Source: Pelagibacteraceae bacterium AG-447-N18 (GTDB lineage Bacteria > Pseudomonadota > Alphaproteobacteria > Pelagibacterales > Pelagibacteraceae). From it: DNA of 40,774 bases. The DNA lies in assembly GCA_003212275.1 (NCBI GenBank), contig QCQE01000010.1:1-40774 (forward strand). Reading direction: 5' to 3'. This document shows positions 25,145-36,887 of the stretch, piece by piece. Numbering within the stretch: the first letter of the stretch is position 1; each line of letters begins with the position of its first letter. The notes under the pieces were generated by a model that made no database searches, had not been told where the DNA came from, and saw only the letters and a program-made list of their open reading frames with translations. The position numbers and the translations under genes are program-made.

Positions 25145-25749
25145 GTTTAAGAAGACCTGCAAAAAATCAACCTGAAAATTTTGAATTTAACCCTTCTTCA
25201 TTAGAGGAAGCAAAAAGTATTATTGCCAAATATCCAGAAGGTAAACAACAAAGTGCTGTCATGGCATTATTATACATTGCTCAAAAACAAAATGATAACT
25301 GGATACCTTTAGCTGCAATGAAATATATCGCAAAATTTTTAGATATGCCATACATAAAAGTATATGAAGTTGCTACTTTCTATAGCATGTATAATTTATC
25401 GCCTGTAGGTAAATATTTTGTTCAAGTGTGTACCACAACTCCATGCATGATAAGAGGTGCAAATAAATTAGTCGAGGCATGTAAAGAAAAAATTTCAGAA
25501 GATGAGTCAGTCCTTTCAAATGATAAAAGTTGTTCATGGATGGAAGTTGAGTGTCTTGGCGCATGTGTCAATGCCCCGATGATGCAAATAAATGATGATT
25601 ACTATGAAGACCTTGATAAAGAAAAAACTTTAAAAATTTTAGATAAAATTCTAAATGGAGAAAAACCAACACCCGGCTCCTATAGAGGAAGAATAAATAA
25701 TGAACCAGAAAATAATAGAAAAACATTAATGGATCTAAAAAATGCTTAA
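25141..25749 (+). CDS. nuoE: NADH-quinone oxidoreductase subunit E
   Basis: 202 residues (24 kDa subunit). It binds the 2Fe-2S cluster N1a with Cys97, Cys102, Cys138 and Cys142 (CTTTPC and CLGAC). The C-terminal 40 residues are a polar extension ([20 protein letters not shown]) as seen in alphaproteobacterial and mitochondrial forms. It overlaps nuoD by four bases and nuoF by eight. Confidence 0.96.
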   Translation: MSLRRPAKNQPENFEFNPSSLEEAKSIIAKYPEGKQQSAVMALLYIAQKQNDNWIPLAAMKYIAKFLDMPYIKVYEVATFYSMYNLSPVGKYFVQVCTTTPCMIRGANKLVEACKEKISEDESVLSNDKSCSWMEVECLGACVNAPMMQINDDYYEDLDKEKTLKILDKILNGEKPTPGSYRGRINNEPENNRKTLMDLKNA

Positions 25750-27070
25750 GGATCAAGACAGAATTTTTCAAAACTTATACAATGATTTGGGACCTGACCT
25801 AACTTCATCTCAAAAAAGAGGTGACTGGGTAAATACTAAAGAGATAACAGATAAGGGTAGAGACTGGATTATAAATGAAATTAAAGACTCTCAACTTAGA
25901 GGAAGAGGTGGTGCCGGTTTTCCAACAGGTTTAAAATGGTCCTTTGCACCTAAAGAGGTTGGCTCTAGACCACATTATCTAGTGATTAACGGAGATGAGT
26001 CTGAGCCAGGAACTTGTAAAGATAGGGATATTTTAAGATTTGAACCTCATAAATTAATCGAAGGTTGTTTGATTGCATCTTATGCCATTCAAGCACATGT
26101 TTGTTATATTTATATTAGAGGAGAATATTTTGTAGATGGACAAAAGCTACAAGTGGCAATTGACGAAGCTTATGAAAAAAAACTATTAGGTAAAAACGCT
26201 GCAGGTACTGGGTGGGATCTAGATATTTATATTCACTATGGAGCTGGAGCATATATTTGTGGAGAGGAAACTGCATTACTTGAGAGCATTGAAGGAAAAA
26301 AAGGTCAACCCAGATTAAAACCTCCTTTTCCAGCACTAATAGGACTTTATGGTTGCCCAACAATAATAAATAATGTGGAAACCATTGCTGTTGTACCAAC
26401 TATCCTGAGAAGAGGTGGTAAATGGTTTGCGTCTTTAGGAAGAGAAAAAAATACAGGTACCAAAATTTTTTGTATATCTGGAAATGTAAATAATCCTTGT
26501 AATGTTGAGGAAGAAATGAACATTCCATTAAAAGAACTAATTGAAGTACATGCTGGGGGTGTCATAGGTGGCTGGGATAATTTGCAAGCTGTTATACCTG
26601 GTGGATCATCAATGCCATTAATACCAAAAGATAAATGTGAGACTTTGACTATGGACTTCGACTCATTAATGGCTGAAAAAAGTGGATTAGGTACAGCTGG
26701 TGTAGTTGTGATTAATAAAGATCAAGACATTATAAAATGTATGGCTCGAATAGCGAGATTTTACAAACATGAAAGTTGTGGCCAATGTACACCTTGCAGA
26801 GAAGGTTCAGGCTGGATGTGGAGAATGCTTGAAAGAATGGCAAAAGGAGAAGCATCTAAAGATGAGATAGACATGTTGGGTGATGTTACAAAACAAATAG
26901 AAGGTCATACGATTTGTGCATTTGGCGAGGGTTCTTCTTGGCCAGTTCAAGGTTTATTAAGACATTTCAAAGATGAAATTAAAAAAAGAAATAAATTTGA
27001 TCCAATTGTCAAAGAAAATAAGAATATTCCTTATTTAGTAGATCAACACTTATTGGATAAAAATGCTTAA
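25742..27070 (+). CDS. nuoF: NADH-quinone oxidoreductase subunit F
   Basis: 442 residues (51 kDa subunit), the NADH-oxidising subunit. The FMN/NADH motif is [13 protein letters not shown] (54-66) and [16 protein letters not shown] lies near 171-186. Cluster N3 ligands are Cys346, Cys349, Cys352 (CGQCTPC) and Cys392. All expected residues are present. The start overlaps the end of nuoE and the end overlaps nuoG by eight bases. Confidence 0.97.
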   Translation: MLKDQDRIFQNLYNDLGPDLTSSQKRGDWVNTKEITDKGRDWIINEIKDSQLRGRGGAGFPTGLKWSFAPKEVGSRPHYLVINGDESEPGTCKDRDILRFEPHKLIEGCLIASYAIQAHVCYIYIRGEYFVDGQKLQVAIDEAYEKKLLGKNAAGTGWDLDIYIHYGAGAYICGEETALLESIEGKKGQPRLKPPFPALIGLYGCPTIINNVETIAVVPTILRRGGKWFASLGREKNTGTKIFCISGNVNNPCNVEEEMNIPLKELIEVHAGGVIGGWDNLQAVIPGGSSMPLIPKDKCETLTMDFDSLMAEKSGLGTAGVVVINKDQDIIKCMARIARFYKHESCGQCTPCREGSGWMWRMLERMAKGEASKDEIDMLGDVTKQIEGHTICAFGEGSSWPVQGLLRHFKDEIKKRNKFDPIVKENKNIPYLVDQHLLDKNA

Positions 27071-29096
27071 ATTAAAAGTTAATGATATTGAAGTAGAGGT
27101 TGAGGAAGGGTTGACTGTTCTTCAAGCTTGTGAAAAAGCAGGCGCAGAAATACCAAGATTTTGTTATCACGAAAAATTATCAATAGCTGGTAACTGTAGA
27201 ATGTGTTTAGTTGAAATGGAAAAATCTCCAAAACCAATAGCCTCATGTGCAATGCCCGCAGCAGATGGAATGGTTATAAAAACTAATACACCAAAAATTG
27301 AGAAATCAAGGAAAGGTGTGATGGAGTTTTTATTAGCAAATCATCCGTTGGATTGTCCAGTGTGTGATCAGGGCGGGGAATGTGATCTTCAAGATCAATC
27401 GATGTTTTATGGAATAGACAAGTCAAGATTTAAAGAAAACAAAAGAGCAGTGCCTGAGAAAAATATGGGTCCGCTGATCAAGACTCAAATGACAAGATGT
27501 ATTCATTGTACAAGGTGTGTGAGATTTGCAACCGAGATAGCAGGAGTTCCTGAGTTAGGTGCAATTGGAAGGGGTGAGGATATGCAAATTACTACATATT
27601 TAGAGCAATCAGTTAAATCAGAATTATCAGGAAACGTAATCGATCTTTGTCCGGTGGGAGCTCTAACATCTAAGCCTTATGTTTTTGAGGCAAGACCATG
27701 GGAATTAAAGAAAACGCAGACAATTGATGTAATGGATGCGGTTGGTTCAAATATTCGAGTTGATACCTATGACTGGGAAGTGAAAAGAGTTTTGCCTGTT
27801 ATAAATGAGGATATAAATGAAGAGTGGATTTCAGATAAAACAAGATATGCTTGTGATGGATTATTAAATCAAAGATTAGACACTCCGTATATAAAGTACA
27901 ATAATAAATTTGAAAAAGCCTCTTGGGATGAGGTTTACAAAATCATTAAATCAAAAATAGAAAATGCAAATAAAAATAAAATTTGTGGATTTGTTGGTGA
28001 TTTAACAAATATGGAAACAAGTTTTATTTTCAAAGAATTTTTAGAAAGAACAGTTGATACAAAAAAATATGATTTTAGATCTACAAAAAGATTTATCGAT
28101 AGTTCTAAAAGAGAGAATTATTTATTCAATTCATCGATAAATGGAATTGAAGAAGCAGATTTAATTTTGTTGATAGGTGCAAATCCTAGATTTGAAGCAA
28201 CAATGATTAATGCGCGAATTCGAAAAGCATATTTAAGTAATAATACTAAAGTTGTTTCTTTAAATGATCTTGGAGACTTAACTTACAGCTATCAAAGTTT
28301 AAATGGGAAGGTAAAAACTATCAAAGATATATTTGAAAATAATAATGAATTGTCAAAAGAAATTATTGAGTCAAAAAAACCAATGATTGTATTTGGTGAG
28401 TCTTTTTTTAAAATTAAATCAGCTAGTTATTTATTTAATTTATCCAAAAAATTTTTATCCAAGAATAATAAATTGAATGATGATTGGAACCCAATTAACA
28501 TTTTATCAGTGGATGCAGCTACAGTTGGAAATCTAGATTTAGATATCATTGATAAAAATAATAAAATTCTAGATGAACTTCATGAAAATAAATTTGAAAT
28601 TATTTTTTTACTTGGCCAAGATAATTTAGATTTTAAAAAGAAAGATGAATTTATTATCTATCAAGGAAGTCATGGAGATAGAGGTGCAGAAATTGCAGAT
28701 ATAATTTTACCAGGTGCTGCTTATACTGAACAATCTGGACACTACACTAACTTGGAAGGTAAATTACAAAAAGCTTATAAAGCATCTTACCCCCCAGGTG
28801 ACGCAAAAGAGGACTGGCAAATTATAAATGATCTCGCTGAGGTTATGAATAATAGAAAACTTTTTAATGATAAAGATGAACTCGAAAGTAGTATGTTTAA
28901 CTATTTAAAGATGAATAAAGATCAGCAAAATACAGAATTAGACGATAAATCAAATGAAACTGATTTTGCTGATGAATTTTTAAAAGTTGATTATAGAGAC
29001 TACTATTTTTCTAATGTAATTGCACGTTCATCAAAAACTATGCTTGAATGTAATAACGCAAAAGTTGATTTAAAAAAAACAGGTACAGAAGGTTAA
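27063..29096 (+). CDS. nuoG: NADH-quinone oxidoreductase subunit G
   Basis: 677 residues (75 kDa subunit). The N-terminal ferredoxin domain binds N1b (Cys34, Cys45, Cys48, Cys62). N5 uses His94 with Cys98, Cys101 and Cys107, and N4 uses Cys146, Cys149, Cys152 and Cys196. The extra N7 cysteine set of E. coli is not seen, as in mitochondrial-type enzymes. The C-terminal molybdopterin-like domain (about 215-650) is less conserved and rich in Lys/Asn but retains [19 protein letters not shown]. It overlaps nuoF and ends three bases before nuoH. Confidence 0.96.
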   Translation: MLKLKVNDIEVEVEEGLTVLQACEKAGAEIPRFCYHEKLSIAGNCRMCLVEMEKSPKPIASCAMPAADGMVIKTNTPKIEKSRKGVMEFLLANHPLDCPVCDQGGECDLQDQSMFYGIDKSRFKENKRAVPEKNMGPLIKTQMTRCIHCTRCVRFATEIAGVPELGAIGRGEDMQITTYLEQSVKSELSGNVIDLCPVGALTSKPYVFEARPWELKKTQTIDVMDAVGSNIRVDTYDWEVKRVLPVINEDINEEWISDKTRYACDGLLNQRLDTPYIKYNNKFEKASWDEVYKIIKSKIENANKNKICGFVGDLTNMETSFIFKEFLERTVDTKKYDFRSTKRFIDSSKRENYLFNSSINGIEEADLILLIGANPRFEATMINARIRKAYLSNNTKVVSLNDLGDLTYSYQSLNGKVKTIKDIFENNNELSKEIIESKKPMIVFGESFFKIKSASYLFNLSKKFLSKNNKLNDDWNPINILSVDAATVGNLDLDIIDKNNKILDELHENKFEIIFLLGQDNLDFKKKDEFIIYQGSHGDRGAEIADIILPGAAYTEQSGHYTNLEGKLQKAYKASYPPGDAKEDWQIINDLAEVMNNRKLFNDKDELESSMFNYLKMNKDQQNTELDDKSNETDFADEFLKVDYRDYYFSNVIARSSKTMLECNNAKVDLKKTGTEG

Positions 29097-29099
29097 TCC

Positions 29100-30098
29100 A
29101 TGGAATACTTAAATATTATTTTTCAAGAGAGTTACAAAATTTTATTTTTATTAGTGCCTGTTTTAGTTTCAGTTGCTATGATCGTATGGTTAGATCGAAG
29201 AGTTTGGGCTTTTGTTCAAAAAAGACAAGGTCCAAATGTTGTTGGTCCATTTGGCTTATTACAATCCCTAGCAGATGCCCTAAAATATATTTTCAAGGAA
29301 ATTATAATTCCTGCTAGTTCAAACAAAGTAATTTTTATTCTTGCTCCAATAATAACAATGACTCTAGCTCTAATAGCATGGGCTGTAATTCCTTTTGGAG
29401 TTGAACAAGTGTTAGCAGATATAAATGTTGGAATTTTATATATTTTTGCTGTCTCATCATTGGGCGTGTATGGGATAATAATGGGTGGATGGGCATCGAA
29501 TTCAAAATATCCTTTTTTAGGAGCAATTAGATCTGCTGCACAAATGGTATCTTATGAAGTATCGATTGGTATCATTATAATTAATGTCTTATTATGTGTT
29601 GGATCTCTAAACTTGAATGATATTGTAGTTGCTCAAAAAGAAATGTGGTTTGTAATACCATTATTTCCAATGTTTGTAATTTTTTTTATATCAGCTTTAG
29701 CTGAAACGAATAGACCACCTTTTGATTTACCAGAAGCAGAGGCTGAATTAGTTGCCGGTTACCAAACAGAATATTCTGGGATGATGTATGCAATGTTTTG
29801 GTTGGGAGAATATGCAAACATTTTGTTAATGTGTGCACTAGGGTCAATTTTATTTTTAGGAGGCTGGTTATCTCCAATCGATCTTTATCCTTTTAATTTA
29901 ATACCTGGCGCTCTTTGGTTAATTTTCAAAATTTTATTTTTATTTATTCTTTTTGCGTTGGTCAAAGCGATTGTTCCAAGATATAGATATGATCAACTGA
30001 TGAGACTAGGTTGGAAAATATTTTTACCATTATCTTTAACTTATGTTGTTTTGACAGCAAGTTATCTTTTTTACTTTAATCTTTTACCTACAATATAA
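29100..30098 (+). CDS. nuoH: NADH-quinone oxidoreductase subunit H
   Basis: 332 residues with about eight membrane helices. It forms the quinone chamber at the base of the peripheral arm. Signatures are [20 protein letters not shown] near the N-terminus and [20 protein letters not shown] in the central loop, with its conserved acidic residues. It starts three bases after nuoG and is directly adjacent to nuoI without any gap. Confidence 0.97.
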   Translation: MEYLNIIFQESYKILFLLVPVLVSVAMIVWLDRRVWAFVQKRQGPNVVGPFGLLQSLADALKYIFKEIIIPASSNKVIFILAPIITMTLALIAWAVIPFGVEQVLADINVGILYIFAVSSLGVYGIIMGGWASNSKYPFLGAIRSAAQMVSYEVSIGIIIINVLLCVGSLNLNDIVVAQKEMWFVIPLFPMFVIFFISALAETNRPPFDLPEAEAELVAGYQTEYSGMMYAMFWLGEYANILLMCALGSILFLGGWLSPIDLYPFNLIPGALWLIFKILFLFILFALVKAIVPRYRYDQLMRLGWKIFLPLSLTYVVLTASYLFYFNLLPTI

Positions 30099-30584
30099 AT
30101 GAAAATATCAAGATTTTTTAAAACAATATTAATGACCGATTTTATCAGTGGGCTTTTTATTGCTGTTAAGGAACTTTTCAAATCAAAAAAAACAATAAAT
30201 TATCCATTTGAAAAAGGCAAAATTAGTCCAAGATACAGAGGTGAACACGCATTAAGAAGATATCCTAATGGAGAAGAAAGATGTATAGCTTGTAAATTGT
30301 GTGAAGCTGTCTGCCCTGCTCAAGCAATTACAATTGAATCTGCCGAAAGAGCTGATGGAAGCAGAAAAACTACTCGCTATGATATTGATATGATGAAATG
30401 TATTTATTGTGGATTATGTGAGGAGTCTTGTCCTGTGGATGCAATTGTCCAAGGACCAAATTTTGAATTTTCAACCGAAACTCGTGAAGAACTCTATTAT
30501 ACAAAAGAAAAACTCCTAGATAACGGAGATAGATGGGAAAATGTTTTAGCGGCAAATATTAAATCAGACAATCCATACAGATAA
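30099..30584 (+). CDS. nuoI: NADH-quinone oxidoreductase subunit I
   Basis: 161 residues, a ferredoxin-like subunit with two 4Fe-4S clusters, N6a and N6b. The ligands are Cys62, 65, 68 (with Cys111) and Cys101, 104, 107 (with Cys72), in motifs [12 protein letters not shown] and [12 protein letters not shown]. The N-terminal helix (about 8-25) anchors it to the membrane arm. It follows nuoH directly and is three bases before nuoJ. Confidence 0.97.
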   Translation: MKISRFFKTILMTDFISGLFIAVKELFKSKKTINYPFEKGKISPRYRGEHALRRYPNGEERCIACKLCEAVCPAQAITIESAERADGSRKTTRYDIDMMKCIYCGLCEESCPVDAIVQGPNFEFSTETREELYYTKEKLLDNGDRWENVLAANIKSDNPYR

Positions 30585-30587
30585 TTT

Positions 30588-31220
30588 ATGATTGCACATG
30601 CAATATTTTTTTATGTCTTTTCTGTCATTGCAGTTGTTTCTGCCATAATGGTAACTGTTTCTAAAAACACAGTTCATTCAGTTTTTTTTTTAATTCTTGA
30701 TTTTATAAGTATATCTTGCCTCTTCATAATGATTGGTGCTGAATTTTTGGGGATGATTATGTTGATAGTTTATGTTGGGGCAGTTGCGGTGCTATTTTTG
30801 TTTGTTGTAATGATGCTTAATGTTGCTCAACAAAAAAATCAGTGGTTTGTTTCAAAAGATAGTTCAAGACATATTCCCATAGGATTATTAATCAGTGTAA
30901 TAATATTTTTTGAATTGATAATTGTAATAGGTGGATGGAAATATAAACCAGATTTATTTAATTCTGCAAAATCATCGCTTGAAAACGGAGTTAGTAATAC
31001 TCATTCATTAGGTCAGGTTTTATACACTGATTATATACATGTATTTCAAATTAGTGGGATGATACTTTTGATTGCCATGATAGGTGCAATAGTCCTTACT
31101 TTTAGACAAAGAGAGGGTGTTAAAAAACAAAGTTATTTAAAACAAATATCTAGAGAAAGGACTGAAGGTGTGGAAGTGCTTGAAGTTGCGTCTAATAAAG
31201 GAGTAAAAATAGATGATTGA
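30588..31220 (+). CDS. nuoJ: NADH-quinone oxidoreductase subunit J
   Basis: 210 residues with five membrane helices. The ND6 signature [27 protein letters not shown] (about 45-72) contains the helix with the pi-bulge used in coupling. The C-terminus is a charged tail. It overlaps nuoK by eight bases. Confidence 0.95.
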   Translation: MIAHAIFFYVFSVIAVVSAIMVTVSKNTVHSVFFLILDFISISCLFIMIGAEFLGMIMLIVYVGAVAVLFLFVVMMLNVAQQKNQWFVSKDSSRHIPIGLLISVIIFFELIIVIGGWKYKPDLFNSAKSSLENGVSNTHSLGQVLYTDYIHVFQISGMILLIAMIGAIVLTFRQREGVKKQSYLKQISRERTEGVEVLEVASNKGVKIDD

Positions 31221-31524
31221 TATAGGTTTAGGTCACTATTTAACTTTAGGTGCTGTTATTTTTAGTATTGGAATAATTGGTATATTTCTTAATAGAAAAA
31301 ACATTATTGTAATCTTGATGAGTATTGAACTTATCTTATTAGCTGTAAATATTAATTTAGTATCTTTTTCAATTTATTTAGGAGATCTTTCTGGTCAAGT
31401 GTTTACCCTCTTTATACTAACTGTTGCTGCAGCTGAAGCTGCAATTGGTCTTGCGATCATAGTTGTTTATTTTAGAAACTCTGGAACTATTCGAGTAGAG
31501 GAGATAGATAAACTTAAAGGTTAA
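31213..31524 (+). CDS. nuoK: NADH-quinone oxidoreductase subunit K
   Basis: 103 residues with three membrane helices, the standard size. The two membrane glutamates needed for proton translocation are present, Glu39 ([10 protein letters not shown]) and Glu75 ([10 protein letters not shown]), matching Glu36 and Glu72 in E. coli. It overlaps the nuoJ stop and ends one base before nuoL. Confidence 0.96.
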   Translation: MIDIGLGHYLTLGAVIFSIGIIGIFLNRKNIIVILMSIELILLAVNINLVSFSIYLGDLSGQVFTLFILTVAAAEAAIGLAIIVVYFRNSGTIRVEEIDKLKG

Positions 31525-31525
31525 A

Positions 31526-33439
31526 ATGGAAATTTCAATTATAGCATTACCATTAATTGCTTCAATTATTTCAGGATTTTTTGGGAGATTAATAGGAGAT
31601 AGAAGTTCAGAAATTATCACTAGCCTATTGGTATCTATTTCAGCAATTTTTTCTGTCCTCGTTTTGTATGAGGTTGTTGTTAATCAATATCAAGAGAACT
31701 TAATAATAGCGACATGGATTAGCTCTGGATCGCTTGAAGTAAATTGGTCAATGAAAATTGATTCATTATCTGCTGTGATGTTAGTTGTTGTTACATCAGT
31801 TTCTGCCTTAGTTCATATTTATTCAATCGGTTACATGTCTCACGACCCGCACAAACCAAGATTTATGGCTTACTTATCTTTATTTACATTTGCAATGCTG
31901 ATGTTAGTTACTGCAGATAATTTCATCCAATTATTTTTTGGTTGGGAAGGTGTAGGCTTATGTTCGTATTTTTTAATAGGATTTTGGTTTAAAAAAGAAT
32001 CAGCTAACAAAGCTGCAATTAAAGCATTTGTAGTGAATAGAGTGGGTGATTTTGGATTTGCTCTAGGAATATTTTTAATTTTTTATTTATTTGGAACTGT
32101 AAATTATACTGAGGTTTTTGCTGAAATTCCAAACATTACAGATAAAAATTTAGTATTTTTAGGTATCACATTTAATGCTGTAGATTTGATTTGCTTACTT
32201 TTATTCATTGGTGCAATGGGTAAATCAGCACAAATTTTACTTCATACTTGGTTACCAGACGCTATGGAAGGGCCAACACCTGTTTCTGCCTTAATTCATG
32301 CCGCCACTATGGTAACAGCAGGAGTTTTTCTAGTTGCAAGGTGTTCACCAATTTATGAATACTCTGATTTAGCTTTAAATATCATTACAATTGTTGGTAT
32401 GAGTACTGCATTCTTTGCTGCAACAGTAGCTCTGGTACAAAATGATATTAAAAAAATAATTGCATATTCTACTTGTAGCCAATTAGGTTACATGTTTTTT
32501 GCCACTGGCGTGGGAGCATATAATGTTGCAATGTTTCATTTATTCACTCACGCGTTTTTTAAAGCACTATTATTTTTAGGATCTGGTTCAGTTATTCATG
32601 CTTTTAAAGACGAACAAAATATAAATAATATGGGCGGAGTGTGGAAAAAACTTCCATACACCTATTCACTAATGATCATAGGAACGCTAGCTTTAACGGG
32701 GTTTCCATTTTTGTCAGGTTTTTATTCTAAAGATGCAATAATTGAATTTGCTTATTTGAGAGGAAATACAACAGGTTATTATGCTGCTGGCATAGGTATT
32801 TTTACAGCATTTCTTACATCAATTTATTCTTGGAGATTAATTTTTAAAACTTTTCATGGTGAGTATAATAATAAAGAGATTAAGATAGACGAGACGCACG
32901 AGTCTCCTATCGTGATGTTGATACCTCTAGTTTTATTATCAATTGGTGCAATATTTGCAGGATTTTTATTTAAAGAATTATTTATCGGTTATGAAGGTCT
33001 AAATAATTTTTGGCGTGACTCAATATTTTTTCTAAAACCATTAAGCAATGATCACCCACCACTATGGTTTTTATTACTTACTCCAACTTTGGTAATATTA
33101 TCTATTCCACTAGCATATTATTTATTCCTTAAAAATAGAAATTTACCTGAACGATTAGCTAGTATAAATAAACCTCTTTATCAGTTTTTGTTAAATAAAT
33201 GGTATTTTGATGAACTTTATGATGTTTTATTTGTTAAACCATCAAAAAAATTAGGTTTATTTTTATGGAAGTTCTTTGATTTGAAAATTATCGATGGGTT
33301 TGGTCCAGACGGTATTTCGTCGATGATCAAAAAATTTTCAGTAAAAGCTAATAAATTTCAAAGTGGGTATATATATCAATATGCTTTTGTAATGTTACTT
33401 GGTTTTTCTGCTTTATTAACATTCTTAATTGTAAAATAA
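31526..33439 (+). CDS. nuoL: NADH-quinone oxidoreductase subunit L
   Basis: 637 residues, the largest antiporter-like proton-pumping subunit, with about 16 membrane helices and a C-terminal extension that includes the lateral helix. The channel glutamate is Glu141 (FGWEGVGLCSY). Lys233 lies in GAMGKSAQILLHTWLPDAM, followed by the conserved GPTPVSALIHAATMVTAG. The stop shares one base with the nuoM start (TAATG). Confidence 0.97.
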   Translation: MEISIIALPLIASIISGFFGRLIGDRSSEIITSLLVSISAIFSVLVLYEVVVNQYQENLIIATWISSGSLEVNWSMKIDSLSAVMLVVVTSVSALVHIYSIGYMSHDPHKPRFMAYLSLFTFAMLMLVTADNFIQLFFGWEGVGLCSYFLIGFWFKKESANKAAIKAFVVNRVGDFGFALGIFLIFYLFGTVNYTEVFAEIPNITDKNLVFLGITFNAVDLICLLLFIGAMGKSAQILLHTWLPDAMEGPTPVSALIHAATMVTAGVFLVARCSPIYEYSDLALNIITIVGMSTAFFAATVALVQNDIKKIIAYSTCSQLGYMFFATGVGAYNVAMFHLFTHAFFKALLFLGSGSVIHAFKDEQNINNMGGVWKKLPYTYSLMIIGTLALTGFPFLSGFYSKDAIIEFAYLRGNTTGYYAAGIGIFTAFLTSIYSWRLIFKTFHGEYNNKEIKIDETHESPIVMLIPLVLLSIGAIFAGFLFKELFIGYEGLNNFWRDSIFFLKPLSNDHPPLWFLLLTPTLVILSIPLAYYLFLKNRNLPERLASINKPLYQFLLNKWYFDELYDVLFVKPSKKLGLFLWKFFDLKIIDGFGPDGISSMIKKFSVKANKFQSGYIYQYAFVMLLGFSALLTFLIVK

Positions 33440-34923
33440 TGAACTTTCCTATTCTTTCCTCTTTGATTTTATTACCATCAATTGGAGCTTTATTCTTATT
33501 TTTTACCAAAAGTGATAAAAAAAATAATTTTACTGGAAAATATGTTGCTTTATTTACTTCAGCAGTAAATTTTTTTTTATCAATTTATCTATGGATATTA
33601 TTTGATCCAACAACTTCTGATTTTCAATTTGTTGAGGAAAGAATTTGGATTAAAGATTTAATAAATTACAAGGTAGGTGTTGATGGTATTTCAATTTTGT
33701 TTATTTTGCTCACAACATTTATTACACCACTTTGTATTGTATCGGTAAATAATTCAATCAAAGAGAGACTAAGTGAATTTTTGATAGCTGTACTTATCAT
33801 GGAGTCTTTTATGATCGGTGTATTCTGCTCTTTAGACCTTGTTATTTTTTATTTATTTTTTGAGGCAGGTTTAATTCCCATGTTTTTAATTATTGGTATC
33901 TGGGGTGGTGCCAGAAGAGTTTATTCAGCATTTAAATTTTTTTTATATACCTTGCTTGGTTCAGTTTTAATGTTAGTAGCTATAATTACAATTTATTGGC
34001 TGAATGGAACTACAGATGTAGTTGAACTTTATAATTCTGGAATTGATATAAAGTATCAAAATCTTTTATGGTTAGCTTTTTTTAGCTCTTTTGCAGTTAA
34101 AACTCCTATGTGGCCAGTTCATACATGGTTACCAGATGCTCATGTTGAAGCACCAACAGCAGGATCTGTTTTATTAGCAGCTATATTATTAAAAATGGCA
34201 GGTTATGGTTTTATAAGATTTTCTCTTGGATTATTTCCGGCAGCATCAGAAATCTTCACCCCATTGATTTACACACTCAGTGTAATTGCGATTATTTTTA
34301 CTTCTTTCATAGCTTTAATGCAGGAAGATATGAAAAAGCTAATTGCTTATTCATCAGTTGCCCATATGGGTTATGTTACTTTAGGAATTTTTACTATTCA
34401 GCAACAAGGTATTGAGGGAAGTATTATCCAGATGATCAGTCATGGACTAGTTTCTGCAGCACTTTTTTTATGTGTAGGTGTTGTTTACGACAGAATGCAT
34501 TCAAGACTTATAAATAGCTATGGTGGTATCGTGAGTATTATTCCAAAATATTCTATTTTGTTTATGTTATTTACTTTAGCAGCTCTAGGCCTACCTGGAA
34601 CAAGTGGTTTTGTTGGGGAGTTTTTAATTTTGATGGGCGCATTTAAGGATAATTTTTTAGTAGCTGTGATTGCTAGCTTAGGCGTAATTATTGGTGCTGC
34701 ATATATGCTTTGGTTATACAAAAGAGTAGTTTTTGGAAAATTAATAAATACAGATTTGAAACAGATGTTTGATTTAAATAGATCAGAGCTATTTATTTTA
34801 TCTTGTTTAGCTGTACCAACTCTATTTTTTGGATTTTATCCAGATCCTCTAATTAACACAATTGAGGTTTCTATCTCTGATTTAATTGATCAATATAATT
34901 TTAAATTAGCAAGTAAAACATAA
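33439..34923 (+). CDS. nuoM: NADH-quinone oxidoreductase subunit M
   Basis: 494 residues, an antiporter-like proton-pumping subunit with about 14 helices. Glu142 is in FYLFFEAGLIPMFLIIG, and the central lysine is in FAVKTPMWPVHTWLPDAHVE. Both proton-path residues are present. It is coupled by TAATG overlaps at both ends to nuoL and nuoN. Confidence 0.97.
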   Translation: MNFPILSSLILLPSIGALFLFFTKSDKKNNFTGKYVALFTSAVNFFLSIYLWILFDPTTSDFQFVEERIWIKDLINYKVGVDGISILFILLTTFITPLCIVSVNNSIKERLSEFLIAVLIMESFMIGVFCSLDLVIFYLFFEAGLIPMFLIIGIWGGARRVYSAFKFFLYTLLGSVLMLVAIITIYWLNGTTDVVELYNSGIDIKYQNLLWLAFFSSFAVKTPMWPVHTWLPDAHVEAPTAGSVLLAAILLKMAGYGFIRFSLGLFPAASEIFTPLIYTLSVIAIIFTSFIALMQEDMKKLIAYSSVAHMGYVTLGIFTIQQQGIEGSIIQMISHGLVSAALFLCVGVVYDRMHSRLINSYGGIVSIIPKYSILFMLFTLAALGLPGTSGFVGEFLILMGAFKDNFLVAVIASLGVIIGAAYMLWLYKRVVFGKLINTDLKQMFDLNRSELFILSCLAVPTLFFGFYPDPLINTIEVSISDLIDQYNFKLASKT

Positions 34924-36341
34924 TGGAAAATTTACAATTAGTATTACCCGAAATATTTTTATCTTTGTCGATAATGTTTTTATTAATATTAGGTGTTTTT
35001 AAAAAAAATAGCTCAAGACTTGTTCAGAGTCTTTCTTTAGCTGTTTTGATTGTAACCGCTGTTATTACTTTTAATGAAACAATTGGTATTAACGAAACAA
35101 AATTATTTAATAATAGTATTATTATTGATTATTTATCTTCTTTAATGAAGATTATCACTTTATTAGCTGCTTTCTTAGTCCTAATCATTTCTTCGAACTA
35201 TCTTAAAACTTTTCAAATCTTTAAGATTGAGTATCCAATATTAATTTTAAGTTCTGTATTAGGAATGATGGTTATGATTAATTCTAATGACTTAATAGTA
35301 TTTTACATGGGTCTTGAGCTTCAGTCATTGGCCTTATATGTTTTAGCAACATTCAATAGAGATCAAATCAAATCTTCTGAAGCGGGACTTAAATATTTTG
35401 TTTTAAGTGCCTTATCCTCTGGTTTGTTGCTATATGGTTGCTCTTTAATATATGGGTTTACTGGCTCTACTAACTTTAATGTAATAGCTGATCAATTGAA
35501 CTCTAATGAGTATGCTTTAACATTTGGTATTGTATTTATTTTAGTAGGACTAGCGTTTAAAATTTCTGCTGTTCCTTTTCATATGTGGGCCCCAGATGTT
35601 TACGAAGGTTCACCAACTTCAGTGACATTATTTTTTACAATGGTTCCAAAAATAGCAGCATTGACAGTATTTATTAGATTTTTATATGTCCCATTTTTAA
35701 ATCTGATTGATCAGTGGCAAATGATTTTAATTTTTTTATCGATCGCATCAATGCTATTTGGTGCTATTGCAGCCATAGGACAAACAAATTTGAAAAGACT
35801 TGTTGCATATAGCTCCATAGGTCATGTTGGTTACGCTCTAGCTGGTGTAGCGGCAGGTACTAATGATGGCATTCAAAGTTCAGTAATTTATATAACCATA
35901 TATATACTAATGAACTTAGGATTATTTTCATGCTTGTTAATGTTGAAACGAGACAATAACTATTACGAAAAAATAGATGATTTGTCAGGTTTATCTAAAA
36001 ATCATCCAATGCTAGCGTTATCATTACTAATAATTTTATTTTCACTAGCTGGGATTCCTCCTTTAGCTGGTTTTTTTGCTAAGTTTTATGTTTTTAAAGC
36101 AGTCATTGAACAATCAATGTATTTTTTAGCAATCGTTGGTTTATTATCAACAGTCGTTGCAGCTTTTTATTATTTAAGGTTAATTAAAATTATGTATTTT
36201 GATGAGCAAAAAGAAAAATATGATACTGATCATGGTTTTTGGTTAAAATTTTCTTTAACAGCATCTACATTGTTAATTCTGATATACTTCATATTTCCGA
36301 GCCAATTAATAGAGGTAGTTTCCAGAATTAACATAATTTAA
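34923..36341 (+). CDS. nuoN: NADH-quinone oxidoreductase subunit N
   Basis: 472 residues, the third antiporter-like subunit with about 14 helices. Glu132 is in FYMGLELQSLALYVLA, and the conserved lysine lies in LAFKISAVPFHMWAPDVYEG. It is the last subunit gene of complex I, but the stop overlaps the birA start by one base, so the transcript goes on. Together the 14 genes encode a full proton-pumping complex with no missing subunit. Confidence 0.97.
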   Translation: MENLQLVLPEIFLSLSIMFLLILGVFKKNSSRLVQSLSLAVLIVTAVITFNETIGINETKLFNNSIIIDYLSSLMKIITLLAAFLVLIISSNYLKTFQIFKIEYPILILSSVLGMMVMINSNDLIVFYMGLELQSLALYVLATFNRDQIKSSEAGLKYFVLSALSSGLLLYGCSLIYGFTGSTNFNVIADQLNSNEYALTFGIVFILVGLAFKISAVPFHMWAPDVYEGSPTSVTLFFTMVPKIAALTVFIRFLYVPFLNLIDQWQMILIFLSIASMLFGAIAAIGQTNLKRLVAYSSIGHVGYALAGVAAGTNDGIQSSVIYITIYILMNLGLFSCLLMLKRDNNYYEKIDDLSGLSKNHPMLALSLLIILFSLAGIPPLAGFFAKFYVFKAVIEQSMYFLAIVGLLSTVVAAFYYLRLIKIMYFDEQKEKYDTDHGFWLKFSLTASTLLILIYFIFPSQLIEVVSRINII

Positions 36342-36883
36342 TGAAATTCAGAATTTTAAGATTTAAAAAATTAAGGAGTACGAATGATACAGCCATAAGA
36401 ATGGTTAAAAGTTCCAATTTAAATTATGGAATGATAATTGCTGATAGCCAAAGTAATGGACGTGGGCAGTACGGAAGAAAATGGATTTCATTTAAAGGCA
36501 ATTTATTTGTAAGTTTTTTCTATAATTTAGAAAATATGGATTTAAATTTAACTAAAATTACAAAATTAAATTGTATATTAGTAAAAAAACTAATTTCAAA
36601 ATATTACAAAAAAAGAATTGTATATAAAAAACCAAATGATTTGTTAATTAAAGGAAAAAAAATTTGTGGAATTCTCCAAGAGATAATAAATAAACAAAAT
36701 CAAAAATTTTTAATACTTGGAATTGGAATTAATTTGATAAAAAACCCTATTATTAGCAACTATCCAACTACTAATTTAAATGATTTAATTAATAAAAAAA
36801 TTTCAAAAAGAAATATTGAGATACAATTGAAAAAAATTTTTGAAAAAAATTTAGAGATTTATAAACATAAAAAAAATAAATAG
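36341..36883 (+). CDS. birA: Biotin-[acetyl-CoA-carboxylase] ligase, minimal form
   Basis: 180 residues, only the catalytic core. It makes biotinyl-AMP and attaches biotin to the carrier protein of acetyl-CoA and related carboxylases. Visible motifs are the ATP/biotin loop GRGQYGRKW (40-48), KPND (97-100) and KICGILQE with Lys107. There is no N-terminal DNA-binding domain, so it cannot act as the E. coli-type biotin repressor, and the usual C-terminal SH3-like domain is absent or very short. Lys and Asn are enriched at the end. It is coupled to nuoN by a TAATG overlap, an arrangement also common in other alphaproteobacteria. Confidence 0.88.
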   Translation: MKFRILRFKKLRSTNDTAIRMVKSSNLNYGMIIADSQSNGRGQYGRKWISFKGNLFVSFFYNLENMDLNLTKITKLNCILVKKLISKYYKKRIVYKKPNDLLIKGKKICGILQEIINKQNQKFLILGIGINLIKNPIISNYPTTNLNDLINKKISKRNIEIQLKKIFEKNLEIYKHKKNK

Positions 36884-36887
36884 TTAT

